Part shown: positions 10,034-18,410 of the stretch, piece by piece
Layout: each line of letters opens with the position of its first letter
How positions within the stretch are numbered: the stretch's first letter is position 1
Origin: Chitinophagaceae bacterium 26-R-25
GTDB lineage: Bacteria; Bacteroidota; Bacteroidia; Chitinophagales; Chitinophagaceae
Assembly: GCA_029906195.1 (NCBI GenBank)
Contig: JARWSJ010000001.1
Location: 1,116,001 to 1,180,000, forward strand
Direction of reading: 5' to 3'
Length of the DNA: 64,000 nt
Translations under genes and position numbers: made by a program
Notes under the pieces: generated by a model
The model's input: the letters and a program-made list of their open reading frames with translations, nothing else
What the model was told of the DNA's origin: nothing
Database searches by the model: none

Positions 10034-10493
10034 TGTGTATATAATATAGCTCGAAAATTTCGAATAAAGAAAATATTGAGAGATACTAACGCTTAAAAGT
10101 TATAAAACTGGAAATCGAAAAATTGGAAGTTGCAATTGATAATAAGTTTAATAATGGGAGGGCAACTATATAGCTCTTAGCAAGAAAGTTAAGCAGCATG
10201 GAATTTCCCAAAGTTCCCTCAGCTTTCGAAAAAAAGAGCTGCCTGCCGTTGAGCTTTAGTCCTGTCCGCGTAATATGCAAAACTGTAAATTAACTCGCGT
10301 ATAGCAATGTCATTTCTGAATTCATTTGAATTTAGTCGCCTTACGAAATCCAGAACGGACTACGATTTTGCTGAAAAAGTCTGTGTTATAAATAGGAGAG
10401 TGATTGTTACATTTTTCACACAGTGGATTTGAAGTCAATATTTATATTTTCGTTTGTTTCAATGACCGCTAATATTCTGTTAGCGGTTCGTTG
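10034..10493. other. Intergenic region without convincing gene
   Basis: This 460-bp AT-rich stretch separates the alpha/beta hydrolase from the end of the ArsR operon. A 64-codon minus-strand frame at 10086-10280 has no recognisable domain or ordinary start context and is not called. Near the right end is a hairpin listed separately (10465-10487). Nothing else was identified. Confidence 0.6.
10465..10487 (-). terminator. Hairpin just after the reductase stop codon
   Basis: ACCGCTAA at 10465-10472 and TTAGCGGT at 10480-10487 form a perfect 8-bp stem with a 7-base loop. It lies 6 bases beyond the stop of the last gene in the minus-strand ArsR operon. No strong T-run follows on the minus strand, so termination is inferred from position. 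Confidence 0.45.
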
Positions 10494-11066
10494 TTATTGT
10501 CTGTCCACTATGTAATTCAGTTCAGTTACCCCACAAGTAAATTGTCTGGTAGTCAACAGGTTTAGTTTTGTTTTGTCTTTGATGTCTACAAACAATGGAA
10601 TGCCTCGTCCAAGAATAATTGGATTAACAAATAGCCAATAGCCATCAATTAAGTTCTGTTGAATAAGTGAATGCGTGGCTGTCGGGCTACCAAAAAGCAA
10701 GACTTCTCCACCTGCCTGTTGTTTTATTTCGTTTATTTTATCTGAAACGTTGTCGGTAATAATTGTTGTATCAGTCAAACCCGCGTCTTTCATTGTTTTC
10801 GATAAAACAACTTTGTGAATTTTGTTATACCACTTTGAATGTTGAATGTCGTGCTTGGTCGCATTCGGCTTGTCTCCTGCGGTAGGCCAGTAATTTTCCA
10901 TCATCTGGTAAGTTACTCGTCCGTATAATGCCGTATCGGTTTCGCCGATCCGCTTGCCAACATGATCAAAAATTTCTTCACCATGGTTGATCCAGTTCAT
11001 CTCTCCGTTCGGTCCTGCTACAAAACCGTCAAGCGATATGTGCATAAATGAAATTATTTTTCTCAT
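10494..11066 (-). CDS. Dihydrofolate-reductase-like (RibD C-terminal) protein
   Basis: The protein is 190 aa with the RibD/DHFR-like opening MRKIISFMHISLDGFVAGPNG, the LYGRVTYQMM segment (Gly-Arg motif), a VVLSKT strand, and the late GEVLLFGSP and IILGRGIPLF motifs typical of the YyaP/YwjB-type dihydrofolate reductase family. These proteins share the fold with folate reductase, but most have no proven substrate. It is the third gene of a minus-strand operon, 11 bp after the SRPBCC gene. The DHFR-like/SRPBCC/ArsR grouping is a recurrent bacterial neighbourhood, possibly stress- or small-molecule-related. Confidence 0.86.
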   Translation of the reverse strand: MRKIISFMHISLDGFVAGPNGEMNWINHGEEIFDHVGKRIGETDTALYGRVTYQMMENYWPTAGDKPNATKHDIQHSKWYNKIHKVVLSKTMKDAGLTDTTIITDNVSDKINEIKQQAGGEVLLFGSPTATHSLIQQNLIDGYWLFVNPIILGRGIPLFVDIKDKTKLNLLTTRQFTCGVTELNYIVDRQ

Positions 11067-11077
11067 ATTTTTTTTAT

Positions 11078-11557
11078 TTATGGTTTGTTACTTTGTAATA
11101 TTTTAATATAGTTTTCAAGTCGATTTAAAGTCTGCTTGCCACCTTCAATGGCATTTACCCGTCTATTCAATTCTTCAATAATTTCTTTTGACTTAAATAT
11201 TGACTTCATTGTCAGTAATGTTTTTCCTTCAACCTCTGCAAATGAAATTGAAACCGTAAAGTTGTAATCTTCGCTTTCGCCAAAATGTTTATAAGATAAA
11301 AGGGAAGGTTTTTCTACTTCCAAATACTCAACTTTGCTATCCCAATCCTGTCCCCAACCATGCATAACAGAATCCCAGGTTTTGCCAGATTGTACATTCA
11401 TTGATTTTATAGTCAGCGAAAAACCATCTGGCCCCCACCATTCTTTTATATGCTCCGGGGTGGTCCATACTTCCCAAACCAAATCCCTTGGAGCATCGAG
11501 CATCCTCGTATGTATAAGACTGTTCCCTTCTTGTTTGAATGTATTGTACTTCTCCAT
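11078..11557 (-). CDS. SRPBCC (AHSA1-type) domain protein
   Basis: The 159-aa protein reads as a single SRPBCC/START-like domain of the AHSA1 group: RMLDAPRDLVWEVWTTPEHIKEWWGP near the start, then a beta-rich core with SKVEYLEVEKPSLLSYKHFG, and a long C-terminal helix ending in RLENYIKIL. The fold encloses a hydrophobic ligand pocket; the Hsp90-activator name is inherited and not evidence of function here. It begins 4 bp after the ArsR repressor stop codon, so the two are almost certainly co-transcribed. ArsR-SRPBCC pairs are common, and the SRPBCC protein may bind the compound that the operon responds to. Confidence 0.88.
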   Translation of the reverse strand: MEKYNTFKQEGNSLIHTRMLDAPRDLVWEVWTTPEHIKEWWGPDGFSLTIKSMNVQSGKTWDSVMHGWGQDWDSKVEYLEVEKPSLLSYKHFGESEDYNFTVSISFAEVEGKTLLTMKSIFKSKEIIEELNRRVNAIEGGKQTLNRLENYIKILQSNKP

Positions 11558-11561
11558 CTAT

Positions 11562-11888
11562 CTATTTTTTCTTGTTTTGAATTTTAGCCAGATAATTTTC
11601 CAATGAGTCTAATTTATTGTCCCAATAGTTTCGATATTGATCTACCCAGTCTGTTACTTCCTTTAATCTTTCGAGTTTGGCTTCGCAATATCTTTCCCTG
11701 CCCTGCTGTTTGATTACAATAAGACCACAATCGTTAAGAAATTGTACATGCAATGAAACTGCTTGACGGGTAATATCAAACTCCCTGGCAATAGCATTAA
11801 CATTTAGTGATTTCCGAGCCACCATACCAATAATTTGCCTGCGGGTTGGATCAGCTATTGCCTGAAAGATGTCTTTTGTTGGTGCCAT
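11562..11888 (-). CDS. ArsR-family transcriptional repressor
   Basis: The protein is 108 aa from the ATG at 11888. An upstream start at 11939 would overlap the promoter and operator palindromes and is rejected. It has a compact winged helix: KDIFQAIADPTRRQIIGMVAR is the usual opening, followed by the recognition region LNVNAIAREFDITRQAVSLHVQFL and a wing around GRERYCEAKLERL. No metal-binding cysteine pair (the ArsR ELCVCDL motif) is present, so it probably senses something other than arsenite, perhaps a small organic compound bound by its SRPBCC partner. The upstream palindromes suggest autorepression. Confidence 0.92.
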   Translation of the reverse strand: MAPTKDIFQAIADPTRRQIIGMVARKSLNVNAIAREFDITRQAVSLHVQFLNDCGLIVIKQQGRERYCEAKLERLKEVTDWVDQYRNYWDNKLDSLENYLAKIQNKKK

Positions 11889-11889
11889 A

Positions 11890-11940
11890 TTGCGCAAGTG
11901 ATTTCTTGCAAATGTATATGCAAGGTTTGACTTGCGCAAA
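11890..11940 (-). promoter_or_regulatory. Bacteroidota promoter embedded in nested ArsR-operator palindromes
   Basis: On the minus strand, TTTG (11937-11940), 20 bases, then TACATTTG (11909-11916) fit the Bacteroidota -33/-7 consensus. The promoter is interleaved with two inverted repeats. The outer arms, TTGCGCAAGT (11890-11899) and ACTTGCGCAA (11930-11939), are exact complements. The inner arms are CTTGCA (11905-11910) and TGCAAG (11919-11924). Each outer arm carries the small palindrome TTGCGCAA. The layout suits autorepression by the ArsR protein that starts 2 bases away. Binding is inferred. Confidence 0.7.
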
Positions 11941-12069
11941 TTTATTTTAACTAATCCTATAAAAAATAGACATATTATCGTTTAACACCTGATCGCGCCT
12001 GACCACAGCTCCGAAACTCTTAGCCGGCATTTGCTATATATAGATAATCTTAGTACTTTCAATACACAG

Positions 12070-12090
12070 ACTATACTAAATGGGTATAGT
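12070..12090. promoter_or_regulatory. Inverted repeat upstream of glycan operon
   Basis: ACTATAC (12070-12076) and GTATAGT (12084-12090) are exact complements separated by 7 bases, lying 21 bases before the first gene of the glycan export operon. It could be a regulator site or an mRNA hairpin in the leader. No -33/-7 promoter could be matched confidently here. Confidence 0.35.
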
Positions 12091-12111
12091 ATACAGACAG
12101 AACGTACTATT

Positions 12112-12978
12112 ATGAGAATGGCCAATATAGTTATCCTACATCAGTATCCGGGATTGGCGGCGAGAATGATTAAAATGTTGCATCATCCGCAATTTGATTT
12201 TTACCTGCACCTGGATAAAAAAGTTGATATTTTTCCGTTCGAATACCTGGCAACACTGCCTAATACCCGGTTTGTAACAGGCCGGAAGAATGTGAATTGG
12301 GCGGGATTCAGCCAGTTGGAAGCTATTGAAGCATCTCTCGATGCCATATTTTCCAGTGGCCGTTCTTACGATTGTATCAATCTCCTGAGCGGGCAGGATT
12401 ACCCGATTAAACCAACAGGTGAAATACACGCATTTTTCGAGGCTCACCCGGGCGTCTCTTTCCTTGCTTCGGAAACACCCCCTTCACCCTGGTGGGACGA
12501 GGCTATACAGCGGATTTCCCGGTATCATCTCATCGACTATAATTTTAGAGGGAAACACCGGTTGGAAAATATCCTTTCACTGCTGCTCCCGGAAAGGAAT
12601 TTTTCGCTGCCGGCGCAGCTTTACGGAGGACCGCTGGCTTCTTACTGGACAATAAGTGCATCCGCAGCGGTTTACCTGCACAAATCCCTGGCGGAAAGTA
12701 ACCATCGGTTTTTTTTCAAACATACCTGGTCGCCCGACGAGTTTCTGATCAATACCATACTGATGAATAGTCCTTTCAGGGATCATATTGTCAATGATAA
12801 TTACCGTTATATAGATAGATCACAGGGCGGAGCACATCCTAAAGTGCTGACAATGGCAGATCTGAGCAGTTTGCAGTCGAGCAGCCGGTTGTTTGCCAGG
12901 AAGTTTGATCCGATCGTGGATGCCAGGGTACTGGACCGGATTGATGAAACAATCCTTCGTCCTAAAAGAAAGGTATAA
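12112..12978 (+). CDS. Core-2/I-branching-type beta-1,6-N-acetylglucosaminyltransferase (GT14-like)
   Basis: The protein is 288 aa. The ATG at 12112 (or 12118) is chosen because the conserved domain begins at once with MANIVILHQYP; a TTG at 12031 would add unrelated residues. Motifs of bacterial members of the branching-enzyme family are visible: FYLHLDKKVD, FVTGRKNVNWAGFSQLEA, YDCINLLSGQDYPIKP, and the later FFKHTWSPDEFLINTIL. These enzymes transfer GlcNAc or related sugars from UDP-sugars and act in the cytosol or at the membrane face. It leads the operon that encodes an ABC glycan exporter and GT2 enzymes, so it probably helps to build the exported glycan. Donor and acceptor are unknown. 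Confidence 0.85.
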   Translation: MRMANIVILHQYPGLAARMIKMLHHPQFDFYLHLDKKVDIFPFEYLATLPNTRFVTGRKNVNWAGFSQLEAIEASLDAIFSSGRSYDCINLLSGQDYPIKPTGEIHAFFEAHPGVSFLASETPPSPWWDEAIQRISRYHLIDYNFRGKHRLENILSLLLPERNFSLPAQLYGGPLASYWTISASAAVYLHKSLAESNHRFFFKHTWSPDEFLINTILMNSPFRDHIVNDNYRYIDRSQGGAHPKVLTMADLSSLQSSSRLFARKFDPIVDARVLDRIDETILRPKRKV

Positions 12979-13020
12979 GCCAACGCTGGCAGCATATTAA
13001 CGATATAAAGCAATTCACCA

Positions 13021-13866
13021 ATGGAAAATAAAGACGCCTGGGAATGGGAGATCAGCTCCGGTACAAAATGGTTTCAATGGCGCCTGTCGGAGATCTGGCA
13101 TTATAAAGACTTGCTCCTGCGGCTTGTTAGAAGAGACCTGATTGCCAACTACAAGCAAACCTTACTGGGGCCGTTCTGGGTATTTCTGCAACCGGTACTG
13201 ACCACCCTGGTATACTACCTGATTTTTGGAAGAATTGTTAAGGTCTCTACCAGCGGAATTCCTCCTATACTCTTTTATCTTTCCGGTATTCTCTTCTGGG
13301 GCTACTTCTCAGATTGCCTGAATGGTACCATGTACACCTTCCTGCAAAATGCCAATGTTTTCAGTAAGGTTTATTTCCCCAGGCTCATCGTTCCTCTCAG
13401 TAGTGTGATCTCCCATACGGTGAGAACTGTCATCCAGTTGCTGTTGTTTATTTTCATATACCAGTATTACTTTTCCCAAGGAGGAATCACGGGTAGTTAT
13501 TATATTTTATTAACGCCGGTGTTGCTGTTGATTACCGCTGGCTTCGGACTGGGAGCGGGGTTGATTGTAAGCGTACTCACCGCCCGCTACCGGGACCTGG
13601 ATTATACTCTTCAGTTCCTGTTGCGGCTCTTTATGTTCGCTACCCCGGTGGTATACCCCGCATCCATTGTGCCGGAACAATACCAGATTTTGTTCTGGCT
13701 TAACCCGCTGACAGCGGTGATAGAAACCTTCCGGGCAGGGTTCTTCTCAAATGAACCCGTGTATATCCTGCACCTGCTTTTTAGCTGTGTGGAAGTGTTG
13801 TTGCTGATACTGGTAGGTATCACCTTATTTAAAAAACAGGAATTAAAAGTAATGGATGTGATATGA
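13021..13866 (+). CDS. wzm: Polysaccharide ABC transporter permease (Wzm-like)
   Basis: The 281-aa integral membrane protein has about six hydrophobic segments and the ABC-2 permease signature near the N terminus (LVRRDLIANYKQTLLGPFWVFLQPVL). The segment RYRDLDYTLQFLLRLFMFATPVVYP is typical of O-antigen/teichoic-acid exporters. Its stop codon overlaps the ATG of the ATPase gene by 4 bp, a standard arrangement for translational coupling. With that ATPase it would move a lipid-linked glycan across the inner membrane. No Wzx or Wzy gene is present nearby, which fits the ABC-dependent route. Confidence 0.93.
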   Translation: MENKDAWEWEISSGTKWFQWRLSEIWHYKDLLLRLVRRDLIANYKQTLLGPFWVFLQPVLTTLVYYLIFGRIVKVSTSGIPPILFYLSGILFWGYFSDCLNGTMYTFLQNANVFSKVYFPRLIVPLSSVISHTVRTVIQLLLFIFIYQYYFSQGGITGSYYILLTPVLLLITAGFGLGAGLIVSVLTARYRDLDYTLQFLLRLFMFATPVVYPASIVPEQYQILFWLNPLTAVIETFRAGFFSNEPVYILHLLFSCVEVLLLILVGITLFKKQELKVMDVI

Positions 13867-15071
13867 TCGCCATCAAAGCAGAAAATATTTCCAAATCTTA
13901 TCGCCTTGGTACTATAAGCGCCGGTCGCTTGCGGGAAGATATCCGCCACTGGCTAAAGAAGCAGCCGGTAGAAGATCACCTGGTATGGGCATTAAAGGAT
14001 GTGAGCTTCGAGGTAAACCAGGGAGAAGTGATGGGATTTATCGGTAATAATGGCGCCGGTAAGTCAACCTTGTTGAAGATCATTTCCCGCATAGCTGCGC
14101 CAACTTCCGGACGGGTATTTGGTAAGGGCCGGGTGGCAAGTTTGCTGGAGGTAGGCTCAGGCTTCCACGGAGAACTCTCCGGACGCGAGAATATTTTTCT
14201 TAACGGGAATATCCTGGGCATGAAAAAACGTGAGATCCAGGCCTGCTTCGACGAAATTGTTGCCTTTTCCGGCGTAGAACAGTTTATCGATACCCCCGTA
14301 AAACGTTACTCCAGCGGCATGTACATGAGACTCGCCTTTGCAGTAGCTGCTCATCTTAACCCGGAAATCCTTGTGGTTGACGAAGTATTGGCTGTTGGGG
14401 ATGTGGAATTCCAACGCAAATGCCTGGGCAAAATGAAGGAAATTTCCGGCCGCAAGGGAAAAACGGTATTGTTTGTTAGCCATAATACCCAGGCACTGCT
14501 TAATCTTTGCGACCGGGTGATCACTTTACATAAAGGTCAGCTCATCGACGAAGGCAAGCCGGCAGAAGTCATTGGCAGCTACCTGAAAAATTTGCAATCA
14601 GATTATCTTTACCAGGAGTACGATACTCCTGATGCCGCGCCAGGTAACGATTATATCAGGATAAAGAAAGTATCCCTGCAATATGACACAGAATTGTTCG
14701 ATATCCGGACTCCCTTTATCATCCGGTTCGAATGCTGGTACGCGGATCGGGATCCCGGCAGCCTGATCGCCGGAATACACCTGTTTAATATGGCCGGCGA
14801 ATGCATTTTCGATGTAGCCTCAAAAGGAACGTCGCTGCAACCGGGCCTCATCAGCGGTGAATGCCGGATACCAGGCAATTTCCTGAACAATGGCGCCTAT
14901 TACCTTTCCATCGTATTTGTAAAAGATACCACCACCCGTCTTTTCTACTTTGAAGGTTGTCTTTCGTTTAATGTGGAAGACTATCGGGAAAATACAGCCT
15001 GGTTTGGGAAATGGATGGGGTATGTACGCCCGGATTTTCCAGTGATTCTAAATCAGCAAGATGTTGTATAA
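13863..15071 (+). CDS. wzt: Polysaccharide ABC transporter ATP-binding protein with Wzt-type C domain
   Basis: The 402-aa protein has a Walker A at residues 61-69 (GNNGAGKST), the ABC signature in YSSGMYMRLAFA, Walker B in ILVVDEVLAVGD, and the switch histidine in LFVSHNTQ. After about residue 250 it carries a beta-rich extension (YIRIKKVSLQYD to the end) matching the Wzt C-terminal carbohydrate-binding domain. In O9a-type systems that domain recognises the terminal cap of the finished glycan. This places it in the O-antigen-type export class. It overlaps the permease upstream by 4 bp and the glycosyltransferase downstream by 11 bp, so all are co-translated. Confidence 0.94.
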   Translation: MIAIKAENISKSYRLGTISAGRLREDIRHWLKKQPVEDHLVWALKDVSFEVNQGEVMGFIGNNGAGKSTLLKIISRIAAPTSGRVFGKGRVASLLEVGSGFHGELSGRENIFLNGNILGMKKREIQACFDEIVAFSGVEQFIDTPVKRYSSGMYMRLAFAVAAHLNPEILVVDEVLAVGDVEFQRKCLGKMKEISGRKGKTVLFVSHNTQALLNLCDRVITLHKGQLIDEGKPAEVIGSYLKNLQSDYLYQEYDTPDAAPGNDYIRIKKVSLQYDTELFDIRTPFIIRFECWYADRDPGSLIAGIHLFNMAGECIFDVASKGTSLQPGLISGECRIPGNFLNNGAYYLSIVFVKDTTTRLFYFEGCLSFNVEDYRENTAWFGKWMGYVRPDFPVILNQQDVV

Positions 15072-16992
15072 AATATCTCACGTACAGCTCACGGAACTGG
15101 ATAACCTCGTATTAACGGCCGGCGATCATTATGTGGTTGTTTGGTGGAATAATATCCCTTTGGGGCATGCCTGGATCGCGCAACCGGAAGAGGCACGTGA
15201 AAAACTCCGGGTAGCTATCCAACCGGCACTCGACTACTACCGGGAGCGCGGCTCTTCATTGCATACAGTTAATACTGCCAATAGCTTATCCGTAGTGATC
15301 TGCACCCGCAACCGGCCACAATCACTCGCCATCTGTTTGCAATCCCTGTTATCCTGCACAGATCAGGATTTCGAACTGCTGGTCATTGATAACGCACCGG
15401 ATGACGATGCCACCTTTGAGGTTGTACGTAAATTCCCAACGGTAAAATATGTGCGTGAAAACAGGAAAGGACTTGACATTGCACGCAATACAGGTGCCCG
15501 TAGTGCTACCGGCGATCTTATTGCCTATACCGACGATGATGTGCAGATTCCTGTCAACTGGATTGCTAACCTCAAAGCCAGTTTCAGTGATCCGCTGATA
15601 ATGGCCGTTACAGGCCTCGTGATCCCAGCCTCGCTGGATACATACGCACAATATGTTTTTGAAAAGAAATGGGGATTCAATAAAGGATATCTGCCCCGTA
15701 GGTTCGATCACCGTTATTTTCTAGATCACAGCGCTTATGGGGTACCCGCCTGGGACGTTGGCGCCGGTGCTAACATGGCCTTTCGAAAAGACGCATTCCT
15801 GCTCGCCGGTCTTTTTGACGAACGACTCGATGTAGGCGCGTCCGGCTGTAGTGGCGATTCGGAAATGTGGTACCGGGTGCTGGCAGAAGGATGGAATTGT
15901 TACTACATACCGGAGCTATACGTATTTCATGAACACCGGTCATCCGATACAGGCCTGCGTGAGCAACTGTTCGGCTACATGCGCGGACATGTAAGCGCCC
16001 TGCTGGTACAGCATGAAAACTACCAGCAACGCGGGGAACTGCGGCGTTTGTACAAAGGACTGCCACACTATTATCTCAAACGGCTGAAACAATGGCTGCA
16101 ACGCGACCGCGATGAAAGTCTCCGGCATATTATAACGGAGATAAAAGGGAGCTATTCAGGATGGCAGTTTTATAATGCGCATAAACAATTACAACGACAG
16201 GATATTACCGCGTTTCCATCTGCATTACAGCAACCCGTTCCGGTAACAGAACAAAGCCTTGTTTCTGTTATTATTCCCTGTTACAACCATGCTGCGTATC
16301 TGAAACAGGCTATCGACAGTGTACTTGCACAAAGCTGGAAACAGGTAGAGGTGATTGTCATTGACGATGGGTCCACCGATAACACAGCGGCAGTTTGCGC
16401 GCTTTACTCAAAGCAGATTACGTATACACGCGTGGAGCGGGTAGGATTATCCGCCGCCCGGAATATAGGCGTACAACTCAGCAAAGGACAATTCCTGATC
16501 TTCCTGGACGCAGATGATTATTTATATGCAGGCGCAGCAGAACTGCAACTGTACTACTTCAAACTATATCCACATGCAGGATTCATTTCCGGTGCACATG
16601 ATCGCGTGGATAAATCCGGCGCTTTCCTGAATACCGTACATCAGAATGGTGATGGATACTTGTCGTTGTTGCAGGCGAATTATATTGGTATGGAATCATG
16701 TGTGCTCTACAGACGAGACCTTTTTTTTCATTTCCATTTTGATACCCGGCTAGCCGTGTGTGAAGATTATGATCTCAACCTCAACATTGCCCGACACCTT
16801 TTTGTTTTTCATCACAACAATAGAATTGCAGCCTATCGCATTCATGATATGAATATGTCTACCGATAAAACACGTATGCTGAAAGGGGCCCGCCAGGTAT
16901 TACAAAAACAGGTACCTGCACTGCAGAATGAAGCCGAAAGACTCGCGTTGCAACAGGGACTGAACAACTGGACATCCTACTATACTAAATGA
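15061..16992 (+). CDS. Tandem GT2 glycosyltransferase
   Basis: This 643-aa protein contains two GT-A (family 2) domains. The first starts near residue 77 (LSVVICTRNRP) with the nucleotide/metal motif AYTDDDVQ; the second starts near 401 (LVSVIIPCYNH) with FLDADDY. An N-terminal block of about 70 aa (GDHYVVVWWNNIPLGHAWI) precedes them and has no function I can name. Two active sites in one chain often make a polymer or disaccharide repeat of alternating linkages. It overlaps the wzt gene by 11 bp, which argues that it makes the exporter's substrate. No transmembrane segment is evident, so it probably associates with the inner face of the membrane. Confidence 0.9.
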   Translation: MLYKISHVQLTELDNLVLTAGDHYVVVWWNNIPLGHAWIAQPEEAREKLRVAIQPALDYYRERGSSLHTVNTANSLSVVICTRNRPQSLAICLQSLLSCTDQDFELLVIDNAPDDDATFEVVRKFPTVKYVRENRKGLDIARNTGARSATGDLIAYTDDDVQIPVNWIANLKASFSDPLIMAVTGLVIPASLDTYAQYVFEKKWGFNKGYLPRRFDHRYFLDHSAYGVPAWDVGAGANMAFRKDAFLLAGLFDERLDVGASGCSGDSEMWYRVLAEGWNCYYIPELYVFHEHRSSDTGLREQLFGYMRGHVSALLVQHENYQQRGELRRLYKGLPHYYLKRLKQWLQRDRDESLRHIITEIKGSYSGWQFYNAHKQLQRQDITAFPSALQQPVPVTEQSLVSVIIPCYNHAAYLKQAIDSVLAQSWKQVEVIVIDDGSTDNTAAVCALYSKQITYTRVERVGLSAARNIGVQLSKGQFLIFLDADDYLYAGAAELQLYYFKLYPHAGFISGAHDRVDKSGAFLNTVHQNGDGYLSLLQANYIGMESCVLYRRDLFFHFHFDTRLAVCEDYDLNLNIARHLFVFHHNNRIAAYRIHDMNMSTDKTRMLKGARQVLQKQVPALQNEAERLALQQGLNNWTSYYTK

Positions 16993-16999
16993 AACCAGC

Positions 17000-18004
17000 A
17001 TGGAAATGAACGAGCGGATACCAAGCAAGCCTCCGGTGATACCATCCGTTGCGCCGGATGTGCACCGTCCTCTTTGGTCGGTGATGATACCTACTTATAA
17101 CTGTAGCCGTTATCTGGTGGCTACGCTGCAAAGTGTGTTGATGCAGGACCCCGGTCCCGGGCTGATGCAAATAGAAGTAGTAGATGATTGCAGCACGGAC
17201 GCTGATGTAGCAGCATTGGTAGCCACCATCGGCAAAGGCCGTGTCGAATTTTACCGACAGCCGGAGAACTGTGGCAGTCCACGGAATTTTGAAACCTGTT
17301 TAAATCGCGCCAGGGGGAAGTTGATACACCTGTTGCATGGTGATGATATGGCCGGTGACGGCCTGTATACGGCTACTGCGGCACTGTTTGAGCAATATCC
17401 CGAAGCAGGCGCTGTATGTACAGGCTATACATATATCGATGAAGATGGCAATTTTATGTGGCCGGGAAATACGCTGTTACCCGCGCCGGGCATCATTAGC
17501 AACTGGTTGCCTACCATTGCAACGCAACAGAAATTACAACCACCGGCGGTCGTTGTAAAGAGAGCGGTATATGAACATTTGGGTGGATTTTTTGGTATTC
17601 ACTACGGGGAAGACTGGGAGATGTGGGTGAGAATAGCCGCACATTATCCGGTGGCCTATACCCCTCAAACGCTCGCTGCTTACCGCGTTCATACCAACAA
17701 TATTACAAGCAGGTATTTTCAGTCAGGTCAGCACATTAAGGATATAAAAAAAGTTATTAACATTATACAGCCTTATCTGCCGGCACAACAGCAACGGCAG
17801 TTAAAACGAACGGCGCAACGCAACTGGTCCCTGTATTTTGCCCATACATCGGACATGGCCTATCATAAGTATAATAGGCCGCGGCAAGCGCTGGAACAGG
17901 CGTTACAGTCATTTTGGCTGCATCAGAATAAGGTGACGGTTTATTTTGTGTTTAAGATATTGTTGAAGGTGTTGATACGGTATAAACAGGGCGCGCAGAA
18001 ATAA
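17000..18004 (+). CDS. GT2 family glycosyltransferase
   Basis: The 334-aa protein has a single GT-A domain: WSVMIPTYNCSRYLVATLQSVL, the IEVVDDCSTDADV nucleotide-binding strand, and LLHGDD as the DXD-equivalent. Later come a GYTYIDEDG strand and HYGEDWEMWVRIA, which likely contains the catalytic base region. It begins 7 bp after the tandem GT2 stop and closes the operon. Its target is probably a sugar added to the same exported glycan. The C terminus is basic and helical (FWLHQNKVTVYFVFKILLKVLIRYK), consistent with membrane association. Confidence 0.9.
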   Translation: MEMNERIPSKPPVIPSVAPDVHRPLWSVMIPTYNCSRYLVATLQSVLMQDPGPGLMQIEVVDDCSTDADVAALVATIGKGRVEFYRQPENCGSPRNFETCLNRARGKLIHLLHGDDMAGDGLYTATAALFEQYPEAGAVCTGYTYIDEDGNFMWPGNTLLPAPGIISNWLPTIATQQKLQPPAVVVKRAVYEHLGGFFGIHYGEDWEMWVRIAAHYPVAYTPQTLAAYRVHTNNITSRYFQSGQHIKDIKKVINIIQPYLPAQQQRQLKRTAQRNWSLYFAHTSDMAYHKYNRPRQALEQALQSFWLHQNKVTVYFVFKILLKVLIRYKQGAQK

Positions 18005-18170
18005 GGAAAGATGCCCGGATTATTTTGGAGGATATGTTATGGAATATGCAAAAGCAGAATTGCTGGAAGCGCTGCGGCGAATAGCGTAGCATATAAAACC
18101 CCGGTTCACATATTTTCTTCCAGTTATATTGTCAGGATTTAAAAATAGCAGGCAGGTAAAATATGCGCGA

Positions 18171-18410
18171 TTACTTCAATTTGTTATGTCGCAAAGAGTA
18201 TTTATAAAAATTCTCAACTTTGGTTCGTGCCCAGGGCGTTTTGCGTAGAAACTTTAGACTCGATTGTACAGAGGGATTACTGGTAAAACAGTTGATGGGA
18301 ATATGTTTTCCCAACTCTTCCCATCCGTAGCTTGCCTCTAAATGTTGTACAATCATTTCCAGCGTTAGGCCATGTAACGGATCTTTTGATTTTTGCATTC
18401 CTCCTTCCAT
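18171..18410 (-). CDS. VF530-family (DUF2132) small protein
   Basis: The 79-aa protein matches the VF530 pattern almost throughout: DPLHGLTLEMIVQHLEASYGWEELGKHI, then NCFTSNPSVQSSLKFLRKTPWARTKVE. The family is annotated as DNA-binding on structural grounds, with no settled role. The start could be M1 or M5 (MQKSK); M1 is used. It stands alone, convergent with the glycan operon. Confidence 0.9.
   Translation of the reverse strand: MEGGMQKSKDPLHGLTLEMIVQHLEASYGWEELGKHIPINCFTSNPSVQSSLKFLRKTPWARTKVENFYKYSLRHNKLK

Noticed and set aside
10086..10280. Minus-strand 64-codon frame
   Set aside because: No recognisable features; AT-rich spacer.
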